NCBI RefSeq assembly: GCF_003854965.1
Contig: NZ_RQPI01000003.1
Span: 62,001 to 126,000, forward strand
Direction: 5' to 3'
Source: Paenibacillus rhizophilus
GTDB taxonomy: Bacteria; Bacillota; Bacilli; Paenibacillales; Paenibacillaceae
DNA: 64,000 bases
Numbering within the stretch: the first letter of the stretch is position 1; each line of letters starts with the position of its first letter. Below are positions 36,519-45,137 of this stretch, piece by piece. The position numbers were made by a program, and so were the translations under genes. The notes beneath the pieces are model-generated. The model saw nothing but the letters and a program-made list of their open reading frames with translations, did not search any database and was not told where the DNA came from.

Positions 36519-37472
36519 TTGACGGCGAAACAGTTGAAATGGCTTGGGTACATAACCTGTCTCATTATGTTTCTCGCCCTGCTTGGCGGAGCGCTGGTTA
36601 CGAAAACGGGGTCCGGCCTCGAATGCGGAAATGAATGGCCCCTGTGCAACGGCAAGCTGATTCCGGCTTATACGCTCGGACAGATGATCGAATGGAGCCA
36701 CCGGCTGATCAGCGGTCTTGCCGGCCTGTTCTCGCTTGCCTCGGCGCTGGCCTTCCGGCGATATGCCCGGGAACGCCGCGATTTGCAGGCGTATGCCTTC
36801 ATGACGCTGCTCTTCGTCGTCATTCAGGCGGCCATGGGCGCGCTGGCGGTCGTCAGGCCGCAATCCGCCGCCGTTATGGCGCTGCATATGGGCTTCTCGC
36901 TGATCGCCTTCGCCAGCTCGCTGATGCTGGCTCTTGGCGCGGGAAGGCGCCCCTCCGCTGAGCAACCCGGCGCTCTTCCGCCGCTTGCCGGAGGCTTCCG
37001 CATGCTGACCTGGTTCACCGCCATTTATGCTTATATCGTCGTGTATATCGGCGCATTTGTCAGCCATACGGATTCGCAAGGCGGGTGCTCGGGCTGGCCC
37101 TTGTGCAACGGAGAAGTAATTCCGGAGCTTTCCGGAGGAGTCGGTATTATGTTCTTTCACCGGGTCGCGGCTATGCTGCTGTTTCTTCTCGTGGCGGCGC
37201 TTGGGCATTTAGCGTTCTGGCGTTACGGCGCCTACCCTGAGCTTAAGAAGCTCGGAGTCACGGCCGTCATTCTGTGCGCGCTGCAGATTCTTAGCGGAGC
37301 GGGTGTCGTCTTTACTTTGGATAATGAACAGTGGTACCTGTTTGCCGCATTGGCCCATATTGTGCTGATATCCGGTATGTTCGGCGTACTGTGCTACATG
37401 AGCGTACGCGTCTGGCAGCTTGGCAGAATAAAGAAAGAGGCTGTTTCGGATGAAATCAGCCATTTTGGATAG
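36519..37472 (+). CDS. ctaA: heme A synthase
   Basis: Membrane oxidase that converts heme O (made by CtaB) to heme A. 317 aa and eight TM helices. The paired extracellular Cys are in CGNEWPLC and, in the second half, CSGWPLC; heme ligands His in EWSHRLISG and FFHRVAAM. TTG 36519 is the best start for the conserved N-terminus (KQLKWLGYI); the ribosome site is weak. Preceded by repeat element copy B. Confidence 0.9.
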   Translation: MTAKQLKWLGYITCLIMFLALLGGALVTKTGSGLECGNEWPLCNGKLIPAYTLGQMIEWSHRLISGLAGLFSLASALAFRRYARERRDLQAYAFMTLLFVVIQAAMGALAVVRPQSAAVMALHMGFSLIAFASSLMLALGAGRRPSAEQPGALPPLAGGFRMLTWFTAIYAYIVVYIGAFVSHTDSQGGCSGWPLCNGEVIPELSGGVGIMFFHRVAAMLLFLLVAALGHLAFWRYGAYPELKKLGVTAVILCALQILSGAGVVFTLDNEQWYLFAALAHIVLISGMFGVLCYMSVRVWQLGRIKKEAVSDEISHFG

Positions 37473-37497
37473 AGTCGGTTCAAGGAGGAACAATATA

Positions 37498-39270
37498 TTG
37501 GGATACAGTAATTTACGTCAATGGATAGAGCAACTGCGGAAGGACAAAGATCTTGCCGTAATTGAAGCGCCGGTCGATCCTTATCTGGAGCTGGCGGAGA
37601 TACACCGCCGCGTCATCCAGGAAGAGGGGCCGGCTCTGTTGTTTACGAATGTAAAAGGAACTCCTTTTCCGGTTGTTACCAACCTGTTCGGCACGGTGCG
37701 CCGGGTGGATCAAGCCTTTGGCCCCCGTCCCGAAGCGCTGATGAAATCTCTTATGGGCGCGGTGGAAACGCTTCTGCCGCCTACGGTAACCGGCGTCTGG
37801 AAGGAAAAGGGGCTGCTGTTTAACCTGCTGAAAGTCGGCATCAAGAATGTTCCACAGGGTGAGGCGCCAATCTTAAACGTCTGTCAGAGCACCGATCCGC
37901 TGAAGGGACTGCCGCGAGTCACAAGCTGGCAGGAGGACGGCGGTCCGTTCGTCACGCTGCCGCTCGTTTACACGGAAAGTCCTTCCAATCCCAAGGACCA
38001 TAATCTTGGGATGTACCGGATTCAAATATACGACGATCAAACGACAGGCGTACACTGGCAGATTCACAAGGGCGGAGGCTTCCACCACCATGAGGCGGAG
38101 CAACGGAATGAAGCGCTGCCGGTATCCGTCTTTGTCGGCGGCCCGCCGGCCCTGATCGCCACGGCCATCGCCCCCGTGCCGGAGCGTATGCCGGAGCTGC
38201 TGCTGGCGTCCATGGTGCTGGGCGGCCGTCTGCCGATGGTCAAGGACCCGATGGGCGGCCACCGGATGCCGGCGGAGGCGGAATTCGTGATCCGCGGATT
38301 GGTTCCGCCGCATGAGCGCAGGCCGGAAGGCCCGTTCGGGGACCACTACGGCTACTACTCGCTAAAGCATGACTTCCCGGTCATGAATGTGCAGCGGATG
38401 TGGCACCGCAAGGATGCCATCTATCCGGCGACTATTGTCGGCAAGCCCCGCCAGGAGGATTATTACCTCGGCGATTTCCTTCAGCGGCTGCTGTCCCCGG
38501 CTTATCCGCTCGTCATGCCGTCCGTCCGCTCCCTGTGGGCGTACTCGGAATCGGGCTCCCATACGCTGGCGTCCGCCGTCGTGCGCGAAAGCTATTCGCG
38601 CGAAGCGCTGGTTTCGGCCTTCCGCATCTTGGGCGAAGGGCAGCTGTCTTTGACCAAGTTCCTGGTCCTTACGAACGAGCCGGTGGACCTGTCCGATTTT
38701 CCGAAGCTGCTGGAAACGGTGCTGGAACGGTTCAATCCGGCGGTCGATTTGTTTATATTCAACAAAACATCGCATGACACGCTCGACTACACCGGCCAGA
38801 GAATGAATCACGGCAGCAAAGGCGTCCTGATGGGTATCGGCAGCAAGGTGCGCGAGCTTCCGCGAAGCTACGAGGAGGGCAATCTGCCCGGCATCCGTGC
38901 GGCGGTGCCTTACTGCGGCGGCTGTCTTGTCGTTTCCGGCCCGTCCTATAAGGAGGATCCCGAGCTGCCGCAGCGTCTGGTGGGCGCTCTCCGGGAGAAG
39001 AACACCTCCTGGCCGCTCGTTATTCTGGTCGACAATGCCGCCGAAACGGTGAAGACGCAAACCTCCTTCCTCTGGACGGTATTTACCCGCTTCAACCCGG
39101 CTACCGATATTTTTGCCGAAGCCATGGTTAAAAATCATCATATCGGCTACGAGCTTCCGATCGTCATCGACGCCCGTATGAAGCCCGGATACCCGGACGA
39201 GCTGTTCCCGCGCGAGGATATCGTGGAGCTGGTTGACCGCAACTGGAAGAATTATTTCCCCACAGTGTAA
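37498..39270 (+). CDS. UbiD family decarboxylase
   Basis: 590-aa prenyl-FMN-dependent decarboxylase. Conserved blocks are the N-terminal LAEIHRR, the MYRIQIYDDQTTGVHWQIHKGGG segment and the RPEGPFGDHYGYY region with the catalytic Glu-rich loop. It may decarboxylate the naphthoate intermediate of menaquinone synthesis, which fits the futalosine-pathway gene mqnE in this window; aromatic acid decarboxylation is an alternative. TTG 37498 with AGGAGG nine bases upstream is preferred to ATG 37450, which overlaps ctaA. Confidence 0.82.
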   Translation: MGYSNLRQWIEQLRKDKDLAVIEAPVDPYLELAEIHRRVIQEEGPALLFTNVKGTPFPVVTNLFGTVRRVDQAFGPRPEALMKSLMGAVETLLPPTVTGVWKEKGLLFNLLKVGIKNVPQGEAPILNVCQSTDPLKGLPRVTSWQEDGGPFVTLPLVYTESPSNPKDHNLGMYRIQIYDDQTTGVHWQIHKGGGFHHHEAEQRNEALPVSVFVGGPPALIATAIAPVPERMPELLLASMVLGGRLPMVKDPMGGHRMPAEAEFVIRGLVPPHERRPEGPFGDHYGYYSLKHDFPVMNVQRMWHRKDAIYPATIVGKPRQEDYYLGDFLQRLLSPAYPLVMPSVRSLWAYSESGSHTLASAVVRESYSREALVSAFRILGEGQLSLTKFLVLTNEPVDLSDFPKLLETVLERFNPAVDLFIFNKTSHDTLDYTGQRMNHGSKGVLMGIGSKVRELPRSYEEGNLPGIRAAVPYCGGCLVVSGPSYKEDPELPQRLVGALREKNTSWPLVILVDNAAETVKTQTSFLWTVFTRFNPATDIFAEAMVKNHHIGYELPIVIDARMKPGYPDELFPREDIVELVDRNWKNYFPTV

Positions 39271-39390
39271 ACGAAAGATGGACAAGCCAATTCCCCAGGA
39301 AATTTTTATCCGTTGAATTTTAGCGGTGTGTTTACAGGAACAAGAGCATTAGCGATACATATATTGCTTAATGCGTAGAGGAGGACGGAT

Positions 39391-40107
39391 ATGCTGCGGA
39401 TTATGCTGGGGGAGCCTCCCCGTGAAAATACCGGCGTGCTGGCGGCCGCCATGGACAATATGGCTCAAATGGCGTCGATGCTGCGCACGGAAATGAATGC
39501 CCATGAGGACCGGGACCATGAGTACCGGAAGTTGGAAATCTGGATTCGCGGGCTGATTTCCTCGCTTGATGAACTGGAGCAGAGCTTGTTCGCCGCTTCC
39601 TTTTTCCGCAAATTGGTTAAGGCGGGCTATATGGATGATATGTCCGTCAGCGAACAGGGCGATTATGCGCGCTATGTCTATTTTTACAAAAACGGCTTCA
39701 TCCGCGTATTCTCGCTGCTCGACAAGCTTGGGACGGTGCTGAACAGCCTGTACGATCTGAATACCGTTAGGGTTAAAGCCCATTATTCCTACTATACCGT
39801 GCTGCGGCGGTTCCGCTCGACCAAGAAGCATAGAGAACTGTCCGGCAGGCTGGAGGAGATCAAGGATTCGTACCGCGATCCGATGCAGAAGCTGCGGGGG
39901 CGCCGCAACGCCGAGATTCATTATATGAATTCCGAGATGCAGGACGATCTGTGGCAGCGGCATCAGGGCCTGCATGATAAAATCCGGCTCGAGGATCTGG
40001 ACGAACATCTGGAGGATTTGCGCCAGGGGCTGGAAATGGTATGCAAAACCTTGGTTGAAGTGTTCACGTACAGCAACGAACAGCTTGGCAAGAGCTTGGG
40101 AAAATGA
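39391..40107 (+). CDS. HEPN-domain protein of the Cthe_2314 type
   Basis: 238-aa all-helical protein. It has a long charged N-terminal helix and the YVYFYKNGFIRVFSLLDKLGTVLN segment, and it ends in a helical HEPN-like C-terminal half with RGRRNAEIHYMNSEMQDD. HEPN folds of this group are widespread in Firmicutes. The R-x4-6-H RNase motif is only approximately present (RRNAEIH), so RNase activity is uncertain. GTAGAGGAGG precedes the ATG. Confidence 0.7.
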   Translation: MLRIMLGEPPRENTGVLAAAMDNMAQMASMLRTEMNAHEDRDHEYRKLEIWIRGLISSLDELEQSLFAASFFRKLVKAGYMDDMSVSEQGDYARYVYFYKNGFIRVFSLLDKLGTVLNSLYDLNTVRVKAHYSYYTVLRRFRSTKKHRELSGRLEEIKDSYRDPMQKLRGRRNAEIHYMNSEMQDDLWQRHQGLHDKIRLEDLDEHLEDLRQGLEMVCKTLVEVFTYSNEQLGKSLGK

Positions 40108-40139
40108 TGAGAAAATAAACAATTTCCTTTAAAATATCT

Positions 40140-40168
40140 TTGACAAAGCATGTAAAAGATTTTATACT
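40140..40168 (+). promoter_or_regulatory. sigma-A promoter of the metNIQ operon
   Basis: TTGACA (40140-40145), 17 bp, TATACT (40163-40168), ending 24 bp before the SAM-I aptamer. Confidence 0.85.
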
Positions 40169-40191
40169 AAGGCATGAAAATTTCATATCCA

Positions 40192-40397
40192 ATCTTATCG
40201 AGAGTGGCGGAGGGACAGGCCCGATGAAGCCCGGCAACCGATTGATGCGCGGCGAAGGTATATGCCCAATACATCAGTGTCATGGTGCTAATTCCTACAT
40301 TGCTGTGGCAGGTTCACGGCTTTGCGCAGATGAGAAGGCATTGTCTTTTACACTTAAGAGAGCCTCCCGCGGTCTGCACAGATTCGGGGGGCTTTTT
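40192..40397 (+). ncRNA. SAM-I (S-box) riboswitch
   Basis: It contains the conserved TCTTATCGAGAG P1/P2 start, the GGCCCGATGAAGCCCGGCAACC core, and the GTGCTAATTCC segment. It ends in a terminator (AGCCTCCCG with CGGGGGGCT, 40361-40392, then TTTTT). High S-adenosylmethionine should end transcription before metN, matching a methionine importer. Confidence 0.96.
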
Positions 40398-40401
40398 GAA
40401 A

Positions 40402-40496
40402 TATAAGAATTTATAATTTTCACGCTTATAATAGACTTATATTTCTACGAGAAGCGCACCTGCGTCCTTCAGGACGCCGTCAGGCGTTTCTTCTTG
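40402..40496 (+). repeat. intergenic hairpin element, copy C (metN leader)
   Basis: Same three-part structure as copy B: TATAAG...CTTATA hairpin, TTCTACGAGA, then the two tandem small hairpins and TTCTTCTTG. It lies between the SAM-I terminator T-run and metN (start 49 bp later), so it is transcribed in the metNIQ leader when the riboswitch reads through. Confidence 0.8.
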
Positions 40497-40545
40497 GATC
40501 GTTTTTTTATTTGTTGTTTTCGGGGGCATAGGGAGGGCAGAAAGA

Positions 40546-41562
40546 GTGATAGAGTTAAAAGGATTGACCAAAGTGTACGGAAAAGGCGGCAGCGCCGCCA
40601 CTGCGCTCTCGGGCGTAAATCTTAACATTGAAAAAGGGGAAATTTTTGGGGTGATCGGCCACTCCGGCGCGGGTAAAAGCACGCTGATCCGCTGCATCAA
40701 TCTGCTGGAGCGTCCGACGAAAGGCGAAGTGTGGGTCGACGGCACCGAGCTGACCCGGCTGGGCAAAAGCCAGCTGCAGGAGCACCGGCGGAAGATTGGC
40801 ATGATTTTTCAGCATTTCAACCTGCTCTCATCGGCGACCGTGTATGACAATATCGCCTTTCCGCTCCGGCTGACGCATACACCGAAGGCCGCGGTAGACC
40901 GGAAGGTGAATGAGCTTCTCGCGCTTGTGGGCCTCACGGAACACCGCGGCAAATACCCGGCTCAGCTGTCGGGCGGACAGAAGCAGCGCGTCGGCATCGC
41001 CCGGGCGCTGGCAAGCGATCCGGATGTGCTGCTGTGCGACGAGGCCACCTCGGCGCTTGATCCGCAGACGACCGATTCGATCCTCAGGCTGCTGCTGGAC
41101 ATCAATAAGCAGTTTAATCTGACCATTGTGCTGATTACGCATGAAATGCTTGTCATCCAGAGCATTTGCGACCGGGTTGCCGTGATCCACGGCGGGGGCA
41201 TAGTTGAGCAGGGCCGGGTGACCGATGTGTTCCTGAAACCGAAGCACGAGGTGACCAAGGAGTTCATCCGCAGCGAAGCCCAGGACGATAGTCCGCTCCT
41301 TGCGGCTCTGCATGCTCCGCATCCGACCGGGGCGACGGCGGTCAAGATTACATTCCTTGGGGAAAAGACATACGAGTCGACGCTGTCGCGCGTGGCTGGC
41401 GGTACCGGAGTGAATTTCGCGATCCTTCAGGGAACCATCTCCACCATTAAAGACACCCCGTACGGCCAGTTGATTGTCCGCTTCGAAGGGGACGCCAAAG
41501 CTATCGGCAGAACGATCTCCGAACTGGCGGCGCAGGGACTTGATGTGGAGGTGCTATCATGA
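40546..41562 (+). CDS. metN: methionine ABC transporter ATP-binding protein
   Basis: ATPase of the D/L-methionine importer. Walker A GHSGAGKS, signature LSGGQKQRVGIARAL, Walker B VLLCDEATSALD, H-loop ITHEM. The C-terminal NIL ligand-sensing domain (about residues 265-338) is present. Start GTG 40546 with GGGAGG nine bases upstream. It overlaps metI by four bases. Controlled by the SAM-I riboswitch. Confidence 0.95.
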   Translation: MIELKGLTKVYGKGGSAATALSGVNLNIEKGEIFGVIGHSGAGKSTLIRCINLLERPTKGEVWVDGTELTRLGKSQLQEHRRKIGMIFQHFNLLSSATVYDNIAFPLRLTHTPKAAVDRKVNELLALVGLTEHRGKYPAQLSGGQKQRVGIARALASDPDVLLCDEATSALDPQTTDSILRLLLDINKQFNLTIVLITHEMLVIQSICDRVAVIHGGGIVEQGRVTDVFLKPKHEVTKEFIRSEAQDDSPLLAALHAPHPTGATAVKITFLGEKTYESTLSRVAGGTGVNFAILQGTISTIKDTPYGQLIVRFEGDAKAIGRTISELAAQGLDVEVLS

Positions 41563-42230
41563 TATTCGGACTTGATTTTTCAGCCGTTGACTGGGATGAA
41601 ATGTTTACCGGCACGCTGGATACCTTGAAAATGCTGGGAAACTCCGCGGTCTTCACAATAATTCTTGGTTTACCTATCGGAATTGTGTTATATTTATGGG
41701 GAAGATCGCAAATTCCTTTTGTGCAGGGCTTTTATGCGGTTCTTTCCTTTATTGTTAACATTCTGAGATCCGTGCCGTTTATCATTCTGGTCATTGCGCT
41801 GATTCCGTTCAGCCGGGCGATGGTCGGCACTTCAATCGGCGTTCTGGGAACCATTCCGCCGCTTGTGATCGGAGCAGCCCCGTTTTTCGCCCGTCTGGTT
41901 GAAACGTCGCTGCGCGAGGTGGACCGGGGTGTGATTGAAGCGGCGCAGGGAATGGGAGCTTCGACAGCCCAGATCGTGATGCGCGTGCTGCTGCCGGAAG
42001 CCCGTCCGGGCCTGCTCGCCGGAATTACAATAACCGTCGTTACGCTTGTTTCGTACACGGCTATGTCAGGCATGGTCGGCGGGGGAGGACTGGGCGATTT
42101 GGCTATCCGCTACGGCTATCAGCGTTACGAGAAGGAAGTTATGATTGTCTCGATTATTCTGCTTGTTGTGCTGGTACAACTGCTGCAGATGGCGGGTGAC
42201 CGGCTGGTAAGACACTTTACAAGAAAATAA
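41559..42230 (+). CDS. metI: methionine ABC transporter permease
   Basis: 223 aa, five to six TM helices, EAA loop with EAAQGMGAS for contact with MetN. The start overlaps the metN stop (ATGA), showing coupling. Confidence 0.95.
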   Translation: MIFGLDFSAVDWDEMFTGTLDTLKMLGNSAVFTIILGLPIGIVLYLWGRSQIPFVQGFYAVLSFIVNILRSVPFIILVIALIPFSRAMVGTSIGVLGTIPPLVIGAAPFFARLVETSLREVDRGVIEAAQGMGASTAQIVMRVLLPEARPGLLAGITITVVTLVSYTAMSGMVGGGGLGDLAIRYGYQRYEKEVMIVSIILLVVLVQLLQMAGDRLVRHFTRK

Positions 42231-42376
42231 GGCCTATTTATATAAAATACCTTATTCAGGCGAAACGCATTCAGCTTCCTTGGAAACAGAGGCTTTCGCC
42301 GAAATTGGCGGATTTGGCGGTTGGGGAACCGTACAAGCTCCGTTAACACACACATACTTCAGAGGGGGATTTACAA

Positions 42377-43243
42377 ATGAAAAAATTGCTGTTGACCTTG
42401 CTCAGCCTGACGCTGATAGCGGTGCTGGCTGCTTGCGGCAGTAACAACGGAGGAAACAAAGCCTCCAATGCCGCCGCATCCGATGCGCCTGCTGCCGGAG
42501 CTTCTGCTGCACCGAGCGCAGAACTTGTTACCCTGGTTGTCGGAGCTTCTCCGATTCCGCATGCCGAAATTCTAAATGCCATCGCTCCGCTGCTCGAAGC
42601 GCAGGGCATCAAGCTTGAAGTCAAGGAATTCACTGATTATGTACAGCCGAACCTGCAGCTTGCCGAAGGCGAACTGGACGCGAACTTCTTCCAGCACAAG
42701 CCTTATCTGGACGACCAGAACCAAAAGAACGGCTGGAATCTGACATCCGTCGCCGCTGTCCATGTTGAACCTTTCGGCGCCTACTCCAAAAAAATCAAAA
42801 CGATCGACGAACTGAAAGACGGCGCGAAAGTGGCCATCCCTAACGATGCCACCAACGGCGGCCGTGCGCTGATTCTGCTGGCGAAGAACGGTCTGATTAC
42901 GCTTAAGGACCCTAACAATATTTCGTCTACCAAATCGGATATCACAGAAAATAAAAAGAATCTCAAGATCATCGAGCTGGAAGCCGCAAACCTGCCGCGC
43001 CAACTGGATGAAGTCGACCTTGCGCTGATCAACGCCAACTATGCGCTGGAAGCGGGCCTCGTTCCGACGAAGGACGCCCTGTTCATTGAGAGCGGAGATT
43101 CCCCATATGCGAATCTGCTCGTAACCCGTCCGGATGACAAGGAGAAAGACACAATCAAGAAGCTGGCGGCCGCGCTGACTTCCCCGGAAGCGAAGAAGTT
43201 TATTGAAGACAAGTACCAAGGCTCCATCATCCCGGCGTTCTAA
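42377..43243 (+). CDS. metQ: methionine-binding lipoprotein
   Basis: Substrate-binding lipoprotein anchored outside the membrane. Signal peptide with lipobox VLAAC (Cys about residue 20), then a low-complexity Asn/Ala linker, then the NlpA/MetQ domain (LVVGASPIPHAEIL, DANFFQHKPYLDD). 288 aa. 146 bp after metI; the gap holds no obvious terminator. Confidence 0.95.
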   Translation: MKKLLLTLLSLTLIAVLAACGSNNGGNKASNAAASDAPAAGASAAPSAELVTLVVGASPIPHAEILNAIAPLLEAQGIKLEVKEFTDYVQPNLQLAEGELDANFFQHKPYLDDQNQKNGWNLTSVAAVHVEPFGAYSKKIKTIDELKDGAKVAIPNDATNGGRALILLAKNGLITLKDPNNISSTKSDITENKKNLKIIELEAANLPRQLDEVDLALINANYALEAGLVPTKDALFIESGDSPYANLLVTRPDDKEKDTIKKLAAALTSPEAKKFIEDKYQGSIIPAF

Positions 43244-43261
43244 TCATCCGCTATTTGAACA

Positions 43262-43302
43262 AATCCCGCACTGCCCGATTTTGGGCGTGCGGGATTTTTT
43301 TA
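43262..43302 (+). terminator. terminator after metQ
   Basis: AATCCCGCAC...GTGCGGGATT with nested GCCC/GGGC, then TTTTTT. Confidence 0.9.
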
Positions 43303-43383
43303 TGGACTGGGCGGTTCCCCTAGGTAGGAGACAAGGTTGTGGAGAAACATAAAATTTAATATAATGACCGATAGGTTAAGCAC

Positions 43384-43421
43384 AAAAAAATCCCGGCCGT
43401 TTGCCTGGGCAAACAACCGGG
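43384..43421 (-). terminator. terminator after the NifU-like gene
   Basis: TCCCGG(C)CGTTTGCC pairs with GGCAAAC...CCGGGA; on the minus strand it is followed by a T-run (plus-strand AAAAAAA at 43384-43390). Confidence 0.8.
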
Positions 43422-43439
43422 ACGGTGTATACGCGAAAA

Positions 43440-43688
43440 TTAGAATACTTGAACGACTTCCTGAACGCCTTCAACTTCTTCGATCAGAGCACGTTCAATT
43501 CCGGCTTTCAGCGTAATTGTGGAGCTTGGGCAGCTGCCGCAGGCACCCATCAGTTTCAGTTTCACAATACCGTCTTCAACGTCGATCAGTTCAACGTCGC
43601 CGCCATCGCGCTGCAGAAACGGGCGCAGTTTATCAAGAACTTCCAGCACTTCGTCGTACATGCTAGTGCTTTGTGTATTCTCACTCAT
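43440..43688 (-). CDS. NifU C-terminal-like Fe-S scaffold
   Basis: 82-aa NifU C-terminal domain with CGSCPSS (CxxC) that can assemble and hand on Fe-S clusters (YutI-type in Bacillus). Divergent from yuzB; in Bacillales this gene, yuzB, an NADH dehydrogenase gene and hesB-type genes lie together. Confidence 0.9.
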   Translation of the reverse strand: MSENTQSTSMYDEVLEVLDKLRPFLQRDGGDVELIDVEDGIVKLKLMGACGSCPSSTITLKAGIERALIEEVEGVQEVVQVF

Positions 43689-43770
43689 TTCTCAATCACT
43701 CCTTTCGTACGTATATTATAGTACAAATATTTAAAAAATAAAACGGTTAGTAAGGGCCAAGGAGATCAAC

Positions 43771-44025
43771 ATGAGACCAATTATTGAATTTTGTGTCAGC
43801 AACCTGGGACATGGCACCGAAGCGCTTAAGAATAAACTGGAACAAAATCCGGATTACGATGTTGTCGAGTACAGCTGTCTCGGAAACTGCAGCCAGTGCC
43901 GCTTCGAGCCGTTCGCCATGGTAAACGGTGAAATCATTGCCACCGATTCGGCTGAAGAGCTGGAGGCCGCCATTGAGACCAAGATCAAGGAACTGGAAGC
44001 CTGGGACAATCTCGAAATAGACTGA
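43771..44025 (+). CDS. yuzB: YuzB (DUF1450) protein
   Basis: 84 aa with an N-terminal Cys (EFCVSN) and CLGNCSQCRFEPFA, a likely metal or Fe-S binding pattern of DUF1450. Function unknown. GGAGAT upstream of the ATG. Confidence 0.85.
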   Translation: MRPIIEFCVSNLGHGTEALKNKLEQNPDYDVVEYSCLGNCSQCRFEPFAMVNGEIIATDSAEELEAAIETKIKELEAWDNLEID

Positions 44026-44037
44026 CCGGGCGGGGAG

Positions 44038-45099
44038 TTAACCGAAATGCCGCTTGGACATCCACAGCACTCCGCTCTTCAGAAGGCGAGGCACCCGGCC
44101 CATGACGGAACGGCTGCCTAGAAGGCCGAAGCCTTCGGTTTTTCCCAGGGAACCGAGCGTTCCCTTCAGCTTGATTTTATGCAGCCTCGGTGTCTCATTT
44201 CGCCACAGGGCACGCAAAATCTGCGCCACCTGCTCGCCCTGGGCTCCCGCCGCCTGGGCGCTGGGCGCAAACGGCAGGCTGGCGCAGTCGCCGATCACAT
44301 AGACTTCAGGATATTCCTGAACGTTATAATACTTGCCGAGAATCACTCTTCCGCCGCGGTCCTTGGCCACATTCAGAGCCTGTACGACCTTGACCGGCTG
44401 GATGCCGCCAGTCCAGACCGTAACGTCCGAAACGATCGCTTGCGAGCCGTTGAAGATCGCATCCTTCTCGATGTGAGAGACCGAAATCCGGCTGAGCGTC
44501 TGCACCTGATGCTCGCTAAACCATTCCTCGACGTACTGGGACAGCTTGGCGGGAAAGGCGGAAAGAACCCGCTCGCCCCGGTCGAGAATCGAGATGTTCA
44601 AATCAGGCCGGCTTTCGCGCAGCTCGGCCGCAAGCTCGACGCCGCTAAGGCCGCCGCCGACGATGTTGACGGTGCCGTACGCCTTCACATCGTTCAAGCG
44701 GCGGTAGGTCTCTCTTGTCCCCGAGAGAGTCTGGATACTGCAGGTATGTTCCTCGGCGCCGGGAATGCCGTGATAGTTATCGGTGCAGCCCAAAGCGATA
44801 GCGAGCAGGTCGTAGGGTACAGGCTCGCCGTCTGCCAAGAGGACGATCCGTCTCTCCAGATCAATGGAACCGACTTCGCCGTACTTGACCGAGAGCTTCG
44901 GGTGGACGGGGAAGGCGATACGGAGATCATGATCGGAAACCGTGCCGGCGGCAAGCGCATAATATTCCGTTTTGATGCCTTGGAAGGGCATCCGGTCGAT
45001 CAGGACTATTTCCACATCGCTCGGGAGATGGTGCTCAAGCAATTCCTGGATTAGTGCGAGGCCGCCGTAGCCGCCGCCGAGTACAAGCAGTTTCTTCAT
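44038..45099 (-). CDS. type II NADH dehydrogenase-like flavoprotein
   Basis: Single-subunit FAD pyridine-nucleotide oxidoreductase (YutJ/Ndh-type). FAD motif VLGGGYGG, central NAD motif IVGGGLSGVE, and YVIGDCASLP near residue 272 contacting flavin. It likely passes electrons from NADH to menaquinone at the membrane. The start at 45099 was chosen for the Rossmann strand and CAGGAC six bases upstream. Confidence 0.85.
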   Translation of the reverse strand: MKKLLVLGGGYGGLALIQELLEHHLPSDVEIVLIDRMPFQGIKTEYYALAAGTVSDHDLRIAFPVHPKLSVKYGEVGSIDLERRIVLLADGEPVPYDLLAIALGCTDNYHGIPGAEEHTCSIQTLSGTRETYRRLNDVKAYGTVNIVGGGLSGVELAAELRESRPDLNISILDRGERVLSAFPAKLSQYVEEWFSEHQVQTLSRISVSHIEKDAIFNGSQAIVSDVTVWTGGIQPVKVVQALNVAKDRGGRVILGKYYNVQEYPEVYVIGDCASLPFAPSAQAAGAQGEQVAQILRALWRNETPRLHKIKLKGTLGSLGKTEGFGLLGSRSVMGRVPRLLKSGVLWMSKRHFG

Positions 45100-45137
45100 G
45101 CAGTCCTGTCTTCCTTTCAACTGTGAAATGGGTGTCG

